From Tectiglobus sp965224045 (GTDB lineage Bacteria > Pseudomonadota > Alphaproteobacteria > Rhizobiales > Hyphomicrobiaceae), in contig CBDCYD010000014.1 of NCBI GenBank assembly GCA_965224045.1, positions 124,001-188,000 on the forward strand: a stretch of 64,000 bases of DNA, read 5' to 3'. Under the pieces are notes generated by a model. The model was not told the origin of the DNA. It saw only the letters and a list, made by a program, of their open reading frames with translations, and did no database searches. Of this stretch, positions 9,441-17,371 are shown piece by piece (position 1 is the stretch's first letter; each line of letters begins with the position of its first letter). The translations under genes and the position numbers were made by a program.

Positions 9441-10319
9441 ATGCAGAAACCAACCGGGCTGGGCATCTGGTGCTCGACCAACGTGCTCGACAAATCCGAA
9501 CTGGCACAACTGGCGGTGGACGTCGAGCAGCGCGGCTACCAAACGCTTTGGTACCCGGAGTCGCTTTCCTACGAGAGTTTTGCCATGGCCGGTTATCTGC
9601 TGGCCAACTCGAGTAAGCTGCAGGTTGCAAGCGGCATCGCCAACATCTACGCCCGCGACGCGTTCGCCTCGGCGCAGGGCCATGACAGCCTCAATCGGCT
9701 CCATGACGGCCGCTTCATCCTCGGGCTCGGCGTCTCGCATGTGCCGCTCGTGGAACGCGCACGCAAACATCGCTACGGCAAGCCGGTTGCGACAATGCGC
9801 ACGTATTTGGACGACATTTCGCAGGCCAACATCGATCCGACGATCAAGATCGATGATCGCGCGATCGTGCTGGCCGCGCTCGGTCCGCGCATGCTGGCCC
9901 TCGCCGGGGAGCAATCGAAGGGCGCGCATCCCTATTGCGTGACGCCGGAACACACAGGCGAAGCGCGAACCATCATGGGACCCGATGCGTGGCTCTGCGT
10001 CGAACAAAAGATCTGCCTGACGAGCGATGCGGCTGCGGCGCGGGCGGTCGCACGCAAGCACATGGCGCGCTACATGGTGCTTCCCAACTACCGCAATGCC
10101 TGGCTGCGACTTGGGTTCACCGAAGAGGAGATCACCGGAGAGGGGGCGGACCGGTTCATCGACGCGATGGTGGTGTCGGGCGATGAAGCGCGTATTCGCG
10201 CTTGTATCGAGGCGCACCGCGCCGCCGGCGCCGACCAGGTGATCCTGCAGCCGTTTCCACCGAGCGGTGAAAAGGGGGTCTGCCGCCGCGCGCTTGCTGC
10301 CTTCGCACCGGCTGGTTAG
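9441..10319 (+). CDS. LLM-class flavin-dependent oxidoreductase (TIGR03620-like)
   Basis: The 292-residue protein has the luciferase-like TIM-barrel features: GIWCSTN at the start, QRGYQTLWYPE (30-40), a GIANIYARDA strand-loop, and HDGRFILGLGVSHVP in the middle. These match the TIGR03620 group, often predicted to use coenzyme F420; in an alphaproteobacterium FMN is equally plausible. It would oxidise or monooxygenate a small organic substrate in the cytosol. GAGGAA precedes the ATG. It is divergent from the membrane gene at 8716-9252. Confidence 0.85.
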   Translation: MQKPTGLGIWCSTNVLDKSELAQLAVDVEQRGYQTLWYPESLSYESFAMAGYLLANSSKLQVASGIANIYARDAFASAQGHDSLNRLHDGRFILGLGVSHVPLVERARKHRYGKPVATMRTYLDDISQANIDPTIKIDDRAIVLAALGPRMLALAGEQSKGAHPYCVTPEHTGEARTIMGPDAWLCVEQKICLTSDAAAARAVARKHMARYMVLPNYRNAWLRLGFTEEEITGEGADRFIDAMVVSGDEARIRACIEAHRAAGADQVILQPFPPSGEKGVCRRALAAFAPAG

Positions 10320-10514
10320 GGAACGGGCTTTTTGGGGACGGGCCGGTCAGGCAATGGGCCGGCCGGAGGCGTTGGCGAGAGCATACTTCCTGCCGGGTGC
10401 CTCCGCTTGCAGGGCCGGGAGACAACGGTTGTTCACCGAGAGGTGCGACTTGCTTGGTTAATCCGGGCAATTCCTGCTAAACACTGCGCCGGTCACAATG
10501 CGAGGTCGAAATAC

Positions 10515-11288
10515 ATGGCTGGACCGGTCGTCGGGGTCATCGGTAACGCGCATTTGCTGGAAGAACGGATCGCCGTTCAACTGGTCGGCGAACGAAACAT
10601 GCGCGCCGTTGCGGACGTGTGCGGGGCTTTGCCGTTGATGTTTGCCGGCACGCCTGCCGCAACCGACACCGGCACGCTTCTCGATGCGGTCGACGGAATT
10701 TTGCTGACTGGCGCACGGGCCAACGTCCATCCGACCCGCTTTGGCGCCGAACCGCATCCGGCTTACGAACCCTACGATCCCGAACGTGACGACGTGGCGC
10801 TCGCCCTGACGCAGGCCTGTGTCGAGCGCGGCGTTCCGATATTCGGCATCTGTCGCGGCTTTCAGGAAATGAATGTGGCGTTCGGTGGCACCTTGCATCC
10901 CGAAATCCGGGAACTTCCCGGACGCATGAACCACCGTGCGCCGCGCATCGAAAGCGGCGAGATCCACCCGGATCCGGAGGTTGTATTTGCAGACCGCCAC
11001 GACGTGACGCTGACGCCGGGCGGTGCGTTCCAGCATCTGCTGGGCCGCGATAAAATTCGGGTCAACTCACTGCACGGCCAGGGCATCGAGGAGCGCGGCG
11101 AGCGCGTGTTGGTCGAAGGCGTAGCGGAGGACGGCACGATAGAGGCGATCCGCATTGCGGATGCGTCCAGTTTTGCGCTCGGCGTTCAGTGGCACGCCGA
11201 GTACGATCCGCAAACCAACCCGATCAATCGCACTTTATTCGAAGCTTTCGGTTCGGCGCTGCGCGAACAAAACCGCCGCGCCGCCTGA
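10515..11288 (+). CDS. gamma-glutamyl-gamma-aminobutyrate hydrolase family protein (peptidase C26)
   Basis: The 257-residue protein is a class-I glutamine-amidotransferase-fold hydrolase. The triad is visible: nucleophile C113 in FGICRGFQE, then H227 and E229 in VQWHAEYDP; the N-terminal oxyanion loop is at DGILLTGARANVHP. PuuD-type members release GABA from gamma-glutamyl-GABA in putrescine breakdown; other members act on related gamma-glutamyl amides. The start at 10515 is chosen because the family begins just there; the 61 open codons upstream lack homology. No other putrescine-pathway gene is adjacent. Confidence 0.88.
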   Translation: MAGPVVGVIGNAHLLEERIAVQLVGERNMRAVADVCGALPLMFAGTPAATDTGTLLDAVDGILLTGARANVHPTRFGAEPHPAYEPYDPERDDVALALTQACVERGVPIFGICRGFQEMNVAFGGTLHPEIRELPGRMNHRAPRIESGEIHPDPEVVFADRHDVTLTPGGAFQHLLGRDKIRVNSLHGQGIEERGERVLVEGVAEDGTIEAIRIADASSFALGVQWHAEYDPQTNPINRTLFEAFGSALREQNRRAA

Positions 11289-11294
11289 CCGCCG

Positions 11295-11315
11295 GAGCCG
11301 GGTCGCTTGCGGCTC
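11295..11315. terminator. short hairpin after the C26 hydrolase gene
   Basis: GAGCCG and CGGCTC form a 6-bp stem with a 9-base loop seven bases after the stop codon. There is no T-run, so it is at best a weak intrinsic terminator in the 219-bp convergent gap. Confidence 0.25.
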
Positions 11316-11507
11316 ATCCGATGACTTGAACGGAAGACACAACGCCCGGCAGGTAAGAGCGCTCGGCACGGTATTGCCGTTCTGCCGGCTCACCAGGCTG
11401 CGGCAAAATTCGACTTCGATCGATTGCAGATGACCGCGCTCCGCAGTCTTTCAGGTTGAGCACAAACCATCCCGCTCCCCCTCCCGACCGCCTAAGGCAG
11501 AAATGAT

Positions 11508-11984
11508 CTAACGCATGCGCCGGAGCAGGCTCAAATCCGCGACGTTGTCATCGCCGGCGTGCTCGGCAAGTTCACTGTTCTTGCCGTACTTGGCCAACTG
11601 TTCCGCCACGCCCAGCACGATCTGCTGAAGCTTGGGATCCTTGATCTGGTCGAACAGGACCAACAGGCGCGCATTTTGCGGAGACGACAAGAACTCCAGG
11701 ATCTCGTCGGACCAGCTCGCCTGATCTTCGAAGTCGTCGAAGAACCAGGAAATGGGGACGCGCAGCGCCTTGCCGAACTGATCGAGACGAGCCGAGGTCA
11801 TTTTGCTTTCGCCGCGCTCGTACTTGTGGACCTGTTGAGGCGAGAGGAAGCATTGCGCCGCGAGGTCGGCCTGGGTCTTGCCCAAAAGCGAACGCCGCAA
11901 CCTGATCCGCCGACCAACCAAAACGTCTATATCGGAAGATTTGCGCCGCGGCACGGGTTCGATCCTGGCTTCTTCATCTCGCAT
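11508..11984 (-). CDS. XRE-family helix-turn-helix transcriptional regulator
   Basis: From the ATG at 11984 (AGGG upstream) the protein has 158 residues. An XRE/Cro HTH lies at about residues 22-77 (VGRRIRLRR, KTQADLA, SPQQVHKYERGESKM), followed by a short acidic C-terminal region with helical character that may serve in dimerisation. The type is common in alphaproteobacteria. It is divergent from the GNAT-like gene across 157 bp that contains small inverted repeats (TTAAC-GAAA-GTTAA, and ACTT-AAGT copies). It may therefore control itself and that neighbour. Confidence 0.88.
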   Translation of the reverse strand: MRDEEARIEPVPRRKSSDIDVLVGRRIRLRRSLLGKTQADLAAQCFLSPQQVHKYERGESKMTSARLDQFGKALRVPISWFFDDFEDQASWSDEILEFLSSPQNARLLVLFDQIKDPKLQQIVLGVAEQLAKYGKNSELAEHAGDDNVADLSLLRRMR

Positions 11985-12141
11985 AGTTCGAGCCCTGGGC
12001 AATACCACCAACATCCATTCCTGACGGTCAGCCAACATTAGATGGGGGCTGAACAAATGGAAAGTCCTACTTGTAAAGTTCTCTCAAAGTAGAGCAATTT
12101 CAGGGTCTCAACCTTAACGAAAGTTAAACGGAGACCGGGCA

Positions 12142-12930
12142 ATGCATAGTATCGTCGATCGCGCCGACCGTTTTCTGGACGGGATAAGGATCCAGTACGG
12201 GCCCTCGGACCTGCTTTCTCGCTTCTTTTTCAAGGCTGTAAGGGCCGCCGCCGATCGCAATGTCTTCCTTGAATTCGGTTCGTTTGCAGATCTCTTGGCA
12301 GTCAATCGCAAAAACAGCGACAGCTGGATGCCGCTGACTTCGACTTTCCGCGAAAAGGAAGGCGGTGTAACCGACGATAGCGGTTTCGTGCTTCTCGGCA
12401 GAAATCTGAATGGTGATGTGGTTGCGACACAGGCCGCGCGCGTGTTCGACTGGGCCGACACCGACTTTAAAACGGAAGCAGAAAGCCTGCGCTTCTTTTA
12501 TGCCAATCCAGATGCGCAAAAGGCGCCGGAAGAATGCTGCCTGGTCAAGGCCGAACATGCCCGCGCGATCCGCGGCTGCGTCGCGCTCGGCGGCGGGATC
12601 TGGTATCGCCCCGACTATCGCGGCAGACAGCTCAGCCAGATCATAACGCGGATCGGACGTGCCTATGCGCTGACGCTGTGGAACTACGACAGCATGATTG
12701 CGACGATTACCCAGAACAACCTCAAAACGAAGTTCGATCGACGCGCCGGTTATCGCGACATCGAGCCGTCATCGATCATCATGCGGCATTCGACGACGTA
12801 TCCGGAAGGCGACCTTCACCTGGCACTGGCGCGCATGACGCCGATGCAGCTAGTCGACGACATTTTCGGGTTCATGGTCGACTTCGACTCTGAGGTTGAC
12901 GCTCGGGTCGCTAACCGAAGCGCTCAGTAG
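12142..12930 (+). CDS. GNAT-like acyltransferase, hypothetical
   Basis: The 262-residue protein is not one I can name. Residues 148-172 (ALGGGIWYRPDYRGRQLSQI, then an Ile/Arg helix) resemble motif A of GNAT acetyltransferases, with R-G-R-Q-L in place of the acetyl-CoA loop Q/R-x-x-G-x-G/A. Upstream strands (GFVLLGRNLNGDVVATQ) fit the GNAT beta-sheet. GGAG lies before the ATG. Its last 27 codons overlap the convergent PAS-like gene on the other strand. With the flanking XRE regulator and PAS-like protein it may form a small signalling unit; this is inference from position. Confidence 0.7.
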   Translation: MHSIVDRADRFLDGIRIQYGPSDLLSRFFFKAVRAAADRNVFLEFGSFADLLAVNRKNSDSWMPLTSTFREKEGGVTDDSGFVLLGRNLNGDVVATQAARVFDWADTDFKTEAESLRFFYANPDAQKAPEECCLVKAEHARAIRGCVALGGGIWYRPDYRGRQLSQIITRIGRAYALTLWNYDSMIATITQNNLKTKFDRRAGYRDIEPSSIIMRHSTTYPEGDLHLALARMTPMQLVDDIFGFMVDFDSEVDARVANRSAQ

Positions 12931-13770
12931 TCCGTCTTCGCCGTTTGCATCGATGATCGGAAGCGTCAGGCGCAGGTACTGAATGCGCCGACTGGCCTCG
13001 GAGACCGGGTCTTCGATAATCACGTCGGCCTCGCACAGCATCGGCTGGCCCGCGAGCATCGCCTCGCGCCAGCGGTCGCCAACCCAGCGCGCGTAACGCA
13101 CATCCGGCTGATCCTCGACACGCTGGCCAATCAAATGATGCGCCCAACTGCTGTGGTACATCTTGTAGCCCTCGCCAATGCGCGAGAACAAAAGACGCGA
13201 CGTTTTCGGGTCGCGGAACGCCGTAACGTAGCGGCGCTGCAAGTGATCATCGACGATGCGCGGATAGTCGTCGATGAAGAGACGGCCCGAGTTCTGCCGC
13301 CAGATGTCAAGCACACCAAACAACGGATGGCGCTCGTCCAGTGTCGCTGGATCACGCGGCTGGGCGAGATACTTGTCGACCTCGGACGGCCGGCACTCGG
13401 AGGCCAGGCGTGCCGCCTCTCGCAGGGCGTGATCGCGGCCAGGGCAAATGCGCTCCTGCCAGCGCCCGGCAAACCACCTCACAACGATACGAGAGGAGCC
13501 ATGCGGCTCAAGAATTTCGCCAAGCCTGGCCAGAGAGCGCGTCGTCAGGCGGGCCGGAGCCAAACGAACGTCGACAGACCGCTCGCTCACCTGAACACGA
13601 ATGAAGCTATTGTTTCTAATCAGGAAATTCTCGAATGTCGCAGGCGAACACCAGGCATCGTAGCGCTGACGCAGCTCAAATGAGCCGGCGCTCCAAACCT
13701 CGCCGTTCTTGTCGATCAGCAGTGCCTGCATGACTGGTTCCGATAAAGGTGCCGACGAGCCATTCACCAT
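12850..13770 (-). CDS. PAS-domain-like protein, function unknown
   Basis: The 306-residue protein has a C-terminal region (about 180-275) that reads as a PAS-like sensor fold: a DPKTSRLLFSRIG strand, MYHSSWAHHLIG, then WVGDRWREAML and a beta-rich end. The N-terminal half (strands with VRLAPARLTTRSLARLGEIL) is unrecognised. No kinase, cyclase or HTH output domain is visible, so any output is indirect. The stop lies inside the 3' end of the convergent GNAT-like gene (81-bp overlap). The start is uncertain: the ATG at 13770 or one at 13731, neither with a strong ribosome site. Confidence 0.68.
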   Translation of the reverse strand: MVNGSSAPLSEPVMQALLIDKNGEVWSAGSFELRQRYDAWCSPATFENFLIRNNSFIRVQVSERSVDVRLAPARLTTRSLARLGEILEPHGSSRIVVRWFAGRWQERICPGRDHALREAARLASECRPSEVDKYLAQPRDPATLDERHPLFGVLDIWRQNSGRLFIDDYPRIVDDHLQRRYVTAFRDPKTSRLLFSRIGEGYKMYHSSWAHHLIGQRVEDQPDVRYARWVGDRWREAMLAGQPMLCEADVIIEDPVSEASRRIQYLRLTLPIIDANGEDGLLSASVSDPSVNLRVEVDHEPENVVD

Positions 13771-13870
13771 AGTGCAACGCGGTTGCCGGATTCCTACCGA
13801 CTCGCAGCGGCAATATCAATCAGATCGCCCGCTTGCCGGGTTGAGCTTGGAGAATTGTCTCAACGCCAAG

Positions 13871-15514
13871 TTAACCCTGGAAGTCAAATCCTCTGTAACC
13901 AGCCGCCGCAACGTCTTCGATTTTCTCAGTATACACTGGAAAGCCGCCAATGTATGGCGAGAATATCTTAGGCTTACCGGGGATGTTCGAGCCAAGGTAC
14001 CACGACTTGCACTGCGAGCGCAGTGAACCTTCGCCGGTTTCGCGATTGTGGTCCACCCAGCCATCCTCGGCAGTCAGGGTCGCCTCGATCCGGTTGAGGT
14101 GGTTGCGCTGCATGTACATCAAACATTCGACGATCCAGTCGGCATGCTGTTCTACGCCGAGGATCATGTTCGCGAACACGGATGGGCTTCCCGGCCCCGT
14201 TATCATGAACATGTTCGGAAAGTCGTTGATGCCGAGGCCAAGGTAGGTGCGCGGCCCGTGCTCCCACTTGTCGGCTAGCGTGCGGCCGCCGCGCCCGCGT
14301 ATGTCGATCTTGAGCAGGGCGCCGGTCATAGCATCGAAACCCGTGGCGCAGACGATCGCATCGACGCCGTATTCGGTGTCGCCGACCACGATGCCATTTG
14401 CCGTCAGGCGCGAAATGGGTGTCTGCGATATGTCGACAAGATGGACGTGCGGCAGGTTGAAGGTCTCGAAATAGCCGGTGTCCGCGCACAACCGCTTGCA
14501 TCCGATAATGTCTCGCGGCGCCAGCAGTCCCGCGGTCTCCGGATCCTCGACGATCTGGCGGATCTTACCGCGGACATACTGCGCCGCGATCTCGTTGGAG
14601 TCCGGGTTGACCAGCAGATCGTTGAAGACGCCGAGGAAAGTCAACCCGCCGTTCTCCCAGAACCTTTCAAATTGGCGCTCACGCTCGGCTTCGTCGACGG
14701 AGAGAGCGGAGAACGGATTGTATTCGAAGTAAAAGCCCGTGGGCCGGGACCGCCCCTTTTCGCGCAATGCCTTGTAGTCGGCCTTGATGGCGTCGCGCTC
14801 GGCGGGGTCGAGCGGGCGGTTGCGTGCCGGCACGACGAAGTTGGCGGTACGCTGGAAGACATGGAGCGATTTGGCCTGGCCGGCGATGATCGGGATCGAC
14901 TGGACGCCGGAAGATCCGGTGCCGATCACGGCGACCTTGAGACCGGTGAAGTCGACGCCGTCGTGCGGCCACTGGCCGGTGTGATAGACCGGGCCCGGAA
15001 AGTCGTCACGGCCTTCGAACTCCGGCATGTTGGCGGCTGACAGACAACCGACGGCAGTGATGAAATAGCGTGCCCTGATGCGCTCGCCGGTGTTGGTTTC
15101 GAGCAACCAGCGGCTGGTCTCGTCGTCGAATGTCGCTTTGTCGATGCGGGTTTCAAACTGGATGTCGCGACGCAAATCGAAACGGTCCGCTACGTGGTTG
15201 GCATAGGCCAGTATCTCGGGCTGCGGCGCATAGCGCTCCGACCAATCCCATTCCTGCTGCAGTTCGTCTGAGAACGAATACGAGTACTGCATGGATTCGA
15301 CGTCGCATCTGCAGCCGGGATAGCGGTTCCAGTACCAGGTCCCGCCGACGTCGTCGCCGGTTTCGTAAACACGCGCCCTGAAGCCGGCCTCGCGCAGCTT
15401 GAGCAGCATGTACATGCCGCCAAATCCGGCACCGACCACTGCGGCATCGAGTTCCCGTTCGACGCCGCGCGCGGCGGCTTGCGTTGCGGTCGAGTGGCCG
15501 GAGACCTCCCTCAT
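13871..15514 (-). CDS. Baeyer-Villiger-type flavin monooxygenase
   Basis: The 547-residue protein is a class-B flavoprotein monooxygenase that uses NADPH and O2 to insert oxygen next to a ketone carbonyl, giving an ester or lactone. It has two Rossmann motifs, GAGFGG (28-33, FAD) and GTGSSG (198-203, NADPH), with the Baeyer-Villiger fingerprint F-x-G-x3-H-x3-W-P between them (FPGPVYHTGQWP, 172-183). Length matches cyclohexanone and phenylacetone monooxygenases. The ATG at 15514 is preceded by a 165-bp double-hairpin element ending 30 bp upstream on the same strand. The substrate cannot be read from sequence. Confidence 0.93.
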   Translation of the reverse strand: MREVSGHSTATQAAARGVERELDAAVVGAGFGGMYMLLKLREAGFRARVYETGDDVGGTWYWNRYPGCRCDVESMQYSYSFSDELQQEWDWSERYAPQPEILAYANHVADRFDLRRDIQFETRIDKATFDDETSRWLLETNTGERIRARYFITAVGCLSAANMPEFEGRDDFPGPVYHTGQWPHDGVDFTGLKVAVIGTGSSGVQSIPIIAGQAKSLHVFQRTANFVVPARNRPLDPAERDAIKADYKALREKGRSRPTGFYFEYNPFSALSVDEAERERQFERFWENGGLTFLGVFNDLLVNPDSNEIAAQYVRGKIRQIVEDPETAGLLAPRDIIGCKRLCADTGYFETFNLPHVHLVDISQTPISRLTANGIVVGDTEYGVDAIVCATGFDAMTGALLKIDIRGRGGRTLADKWEHGPRTYLGLGINDFPNMFMITGPGSPSVFANMILGVEQHADWIVECLMYMQRNHLNRIEATLTAEDGWVDHNRETGEGSLRSQCKSWYLGSNIPGKPKIFSPYIGGFPVYTEKIEDVAAAGYRGFDFQG

Positions 15515-15544
15515 GGTACTTCACCATAGCGTTGGTTTTTGTTC

Positions 15545-15709
15545 CTAGTGTAGCGCACCTGACGTTTGGTGCCTGTGTGCAGCTAGTCACTCAAGCAAAC
15601 GTCAGGTGCAAAAGCTACACTAGAAACATGGGCTAGCTCGTGTTCCTTATGGTTCTGACATTTGCTCTCGACATCGCCGCACCGGATAGCAAATGTCAGA
15701 ACCGGAACA
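15545..15709 (-). repeat. double-hairpin element, copy A (leader of the monooxygenase gene)
   Basis: Read on the minus strand, hairpin 2 comes first. Its stem is TGTTCC plus GGTTCTGACATTTGCT, with a 21-base loop and a 4-base ATAA bulge on the 3' arm. A linker follows, then hairpin 1: a 10-bp outer stem (CTAGTGTAGC / GCTACACTAG), a 4-base TTTT bulge on the 5' arm, and a 14-bp inner stem (GCACCTGACGTTTG) with a 27-base loop. All stem pairs are perfect in this copy. It fills most of the 301-bp gap between the thioesterase and monooxygenase genes and is 91-92% identical, without indels, to copy B at 22784-22948. Confidence 0.92.
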
Positions 15710-15815
15710 TTAGTCCAAGAGATAGCAAACGGCGCCTGGGATTGCAGCCGGCGACGGATCGCATAGGCGATTGTGGTATCCGATGTGTGGCGTGCCGGCC
15801 GGGCGTTGCCTGCGC

Positions 15816-16220
15816 TCAGTTCTGCTCGAGGACCATCTGCGTTTGCGTGACCTGAGCAACGAGCCTGTCGTCGGTATTGGTAATGCGGGTCTGCCAGACC
15901 ATGGTGCGGCGGCCGCGGTGGACCGGGGTGGCCTCGCCGGTTACGACCGTGCCGGCACGCGCGGCAGCAATGAAATTGGTCTTACTCTCGATCGTCGTCG
16001 TCCAGGCGCCATCGGGCAGGTTGAGGATCGTACCGGCTGCTCCCAGGGTGTCGGCAAACGCCATGATTGCGCCACCATGCATGACGTCGGGCACCGTGCA
16101 CAATTCGGGGCGGACGGTCAGCCGGGCGACGACTTTGTCCTTGTCGGCACTAACATACGCGAGGCCGAGGAGCTCGGCGAAAGGCATCATGCGCTGGTTG
16201 AGAAAGGCGATCGTGTCCAT
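15816..16220 (-). CDS. PaaI-family hotdog thioesterase
   Basis: The 134-residue protein has the PaaI signature: DVMHGGAIMAFADTLG (about 45-60) with the HGG turn and the Asp/Gly helix, then the NFIAAARAG and GRRTMVWQ strands of the hotdog fold. Such enzymes hydrolyse aromatic or medium-chain acyl-CoA thioesters as tetramers in the cytosol. The start at 16220 follows GGAG and fits family length; upstream open frame lacks homology. It is divergent from the DUF2189 gene, and the FNR-type box at 16346-16359 lies about 130 bp upstream of this start too. Confidence 0.9.
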   Translation of the reverse strand: MDTIAFLNQRMMPFAELLGLAYVSADKDKVVARLTVRPELCTVPDVMHGGAIMAFADTLGAAGTILNLPDGAWTTTIESKTNFIAAARAGTVVTGEATPVHRGRRTMVWQTRITNTDDRLVAQVTQTQMVLEQN

Positions 16221-16345
16221 GGCCGTCTCCGTAGGTTGCCGAGGTGTGTGGCCGACATGTCGTACCGATTGATCGCAGCCACGCCGAACCTTACCGAAAG
16301 CCGTGCACTTGCGTTGCGGGCGCGGCAAGCCCGGCGCGGTTGTCC

Positions 16346-16359
16346 TTGATCCAGATCAA
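16346..16359. promoter_or_regulatory. FNR/FixK-type binding site
   Basis: TTGATCCAGATCAA is a perfect match to the TTGAT-N4-ATCAA consensus of FNR, FixK and Anr regulators. Its centre is 97 bp before the DUF2189 start codon. An AACAAT hexamer at 16385-16390 is a possible -10, which would place the box near -44, close to the class-II activator position. Control of the DUF2189 gene by oxygen limitation is the natural reading. Confidence 0.7.
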
Positions 16360-16449
16360 TGCGGATTCGACCAGGTGACAAGGCAACAATGGTTGCGATT
16401 TGTCCAATCGTTTCATCCCAAAGATTGTCAAGCGACAGGTTTGCGCACG

Positions 16450-17241
16450 ATGCCCCCCATTAGAAACGTTTCCTTCACCGATGTCGGGACCGCGATCGCG
16501 CAGGGCATTCGCGACTATGCGCGGGCACCGCAGTACGGACTGGTTTTAGCCGGCCTGTACGTCATTGCGGGGTGGCTGCTGATCGTCCTGGTCTGGGTGC
16601 TCGACCTCAAGTATCTCGCCTATCCGCTGGCGATGGGGTTCGCGCTCATCGCGCCCTTCGCCGCGGTTGGCTTTTATGCGGTTTCGCGCGGGCTGGAACG
16701 GGGCGAGCCGTTGACTTGGCAGGGCGTCTTCGGTGCTGTCCGCGAGGCGGCCGGGCGCGACCTCAGGTGGATGGCGCTGGTGACGGGGTTTGCGCTGGTG
16801 ATCTGGCTCGATCTCGCGGCGATCCTGTACTTCATGATGATGGGCTTCAATACGATCGATGCGGCATTCTTCGAAAAGCTCGTGACGACCAGCCAGGGCC
16901 TCACATTCCTATTCGTCGGCAACGCGCTGGGTGCTGCCATCGCATTGGCGGTGTTTTCGATTTCCGCCGTGTCGTTCCCGATGCTGTTTGATCGCGACGT
17001 CGATTTCGTCACGGCGATGGTGACGAGCGTGCGTTTCGTGCTCGCCAACCTGGCGCCGATGGCCTGCTGGTGTGCGATTATCGGCGCGACAGTGACGGCG
17101 TCGGTCCTGGTCGGCTTTCTCGGCCTGCTGTTGGTGATGCCGGTTATCGGCCATGCAACGTGGCATCTCTATCGGATGGCGGTCGGCGAGGCTCCTGCCG
17201 CGGACACGCAAGGCGCTGGACAAAGAGGGGAGAACACGTAG
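16450..17241 (+). CDS. DUF2189-family integral membrane protein
   Basis: The 264-residue protein has about six membrane helices and the DUF2189 layout: a short soluble start (VSFTDVGTAIAQGIRDYARAPQYG), a first hairpin with LYVIAGWLLIV, PLAMGFALIAPFAAVGFYAVSRGLERGE, and the conserved SAVSFPMLFDRDVDF region in the fifth segment. The role of DUF2189 is unsettled. A perfect FNR/FixK-type box upstream suggests use under low oxygen. The start at 16450 is chosen because family similarity begins there. The amidase follows 130 bp downstream. Confidence 0.85.
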   Translation: MPPIRNVSFTDVGTAIAQGIRDYARAPQYGLVLAGLYVIAGWLLIVLVWVLDLKYLAYPLAMGFALIAPFAAVGFYAVSRGLERGEPLTWQGVFGAVREAAGRDLRWMALVTGFALVIWLDLAAILYFMMMGFNTIDAAFFEKLVTTSQGLTFLFVGNALGAAIALAVFSISAVSFPMLFDRDVDFVTAMVTSVRFVLANLAPMACWCAIIGATVTASVLVGFLGLLLVMPVIGHATWHLYRMAVGEAPAADTQGAGQRGENT

Positions 17242-17371
17242 CCCTCATTGTATCCGACAGAAATCGTATTGCCGATTGCCGGACGGTGCAGGCGTTGCCA
17301 GGATGCTGGCTCACAGCAGTCCTTCACCCTTTGCCCGCCAGGCAAGTGCGCGCGCGGGCCGGAGCACGCTC

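Noticed and set aside
15642..15655. GTTC-N6-GTTC in the double-hairpin element as an alphaproteobacterial LexA box
   Set aside because: The LexA spacing is seven bases; here it is six, and both halves belong to the stem of hairpin 2.
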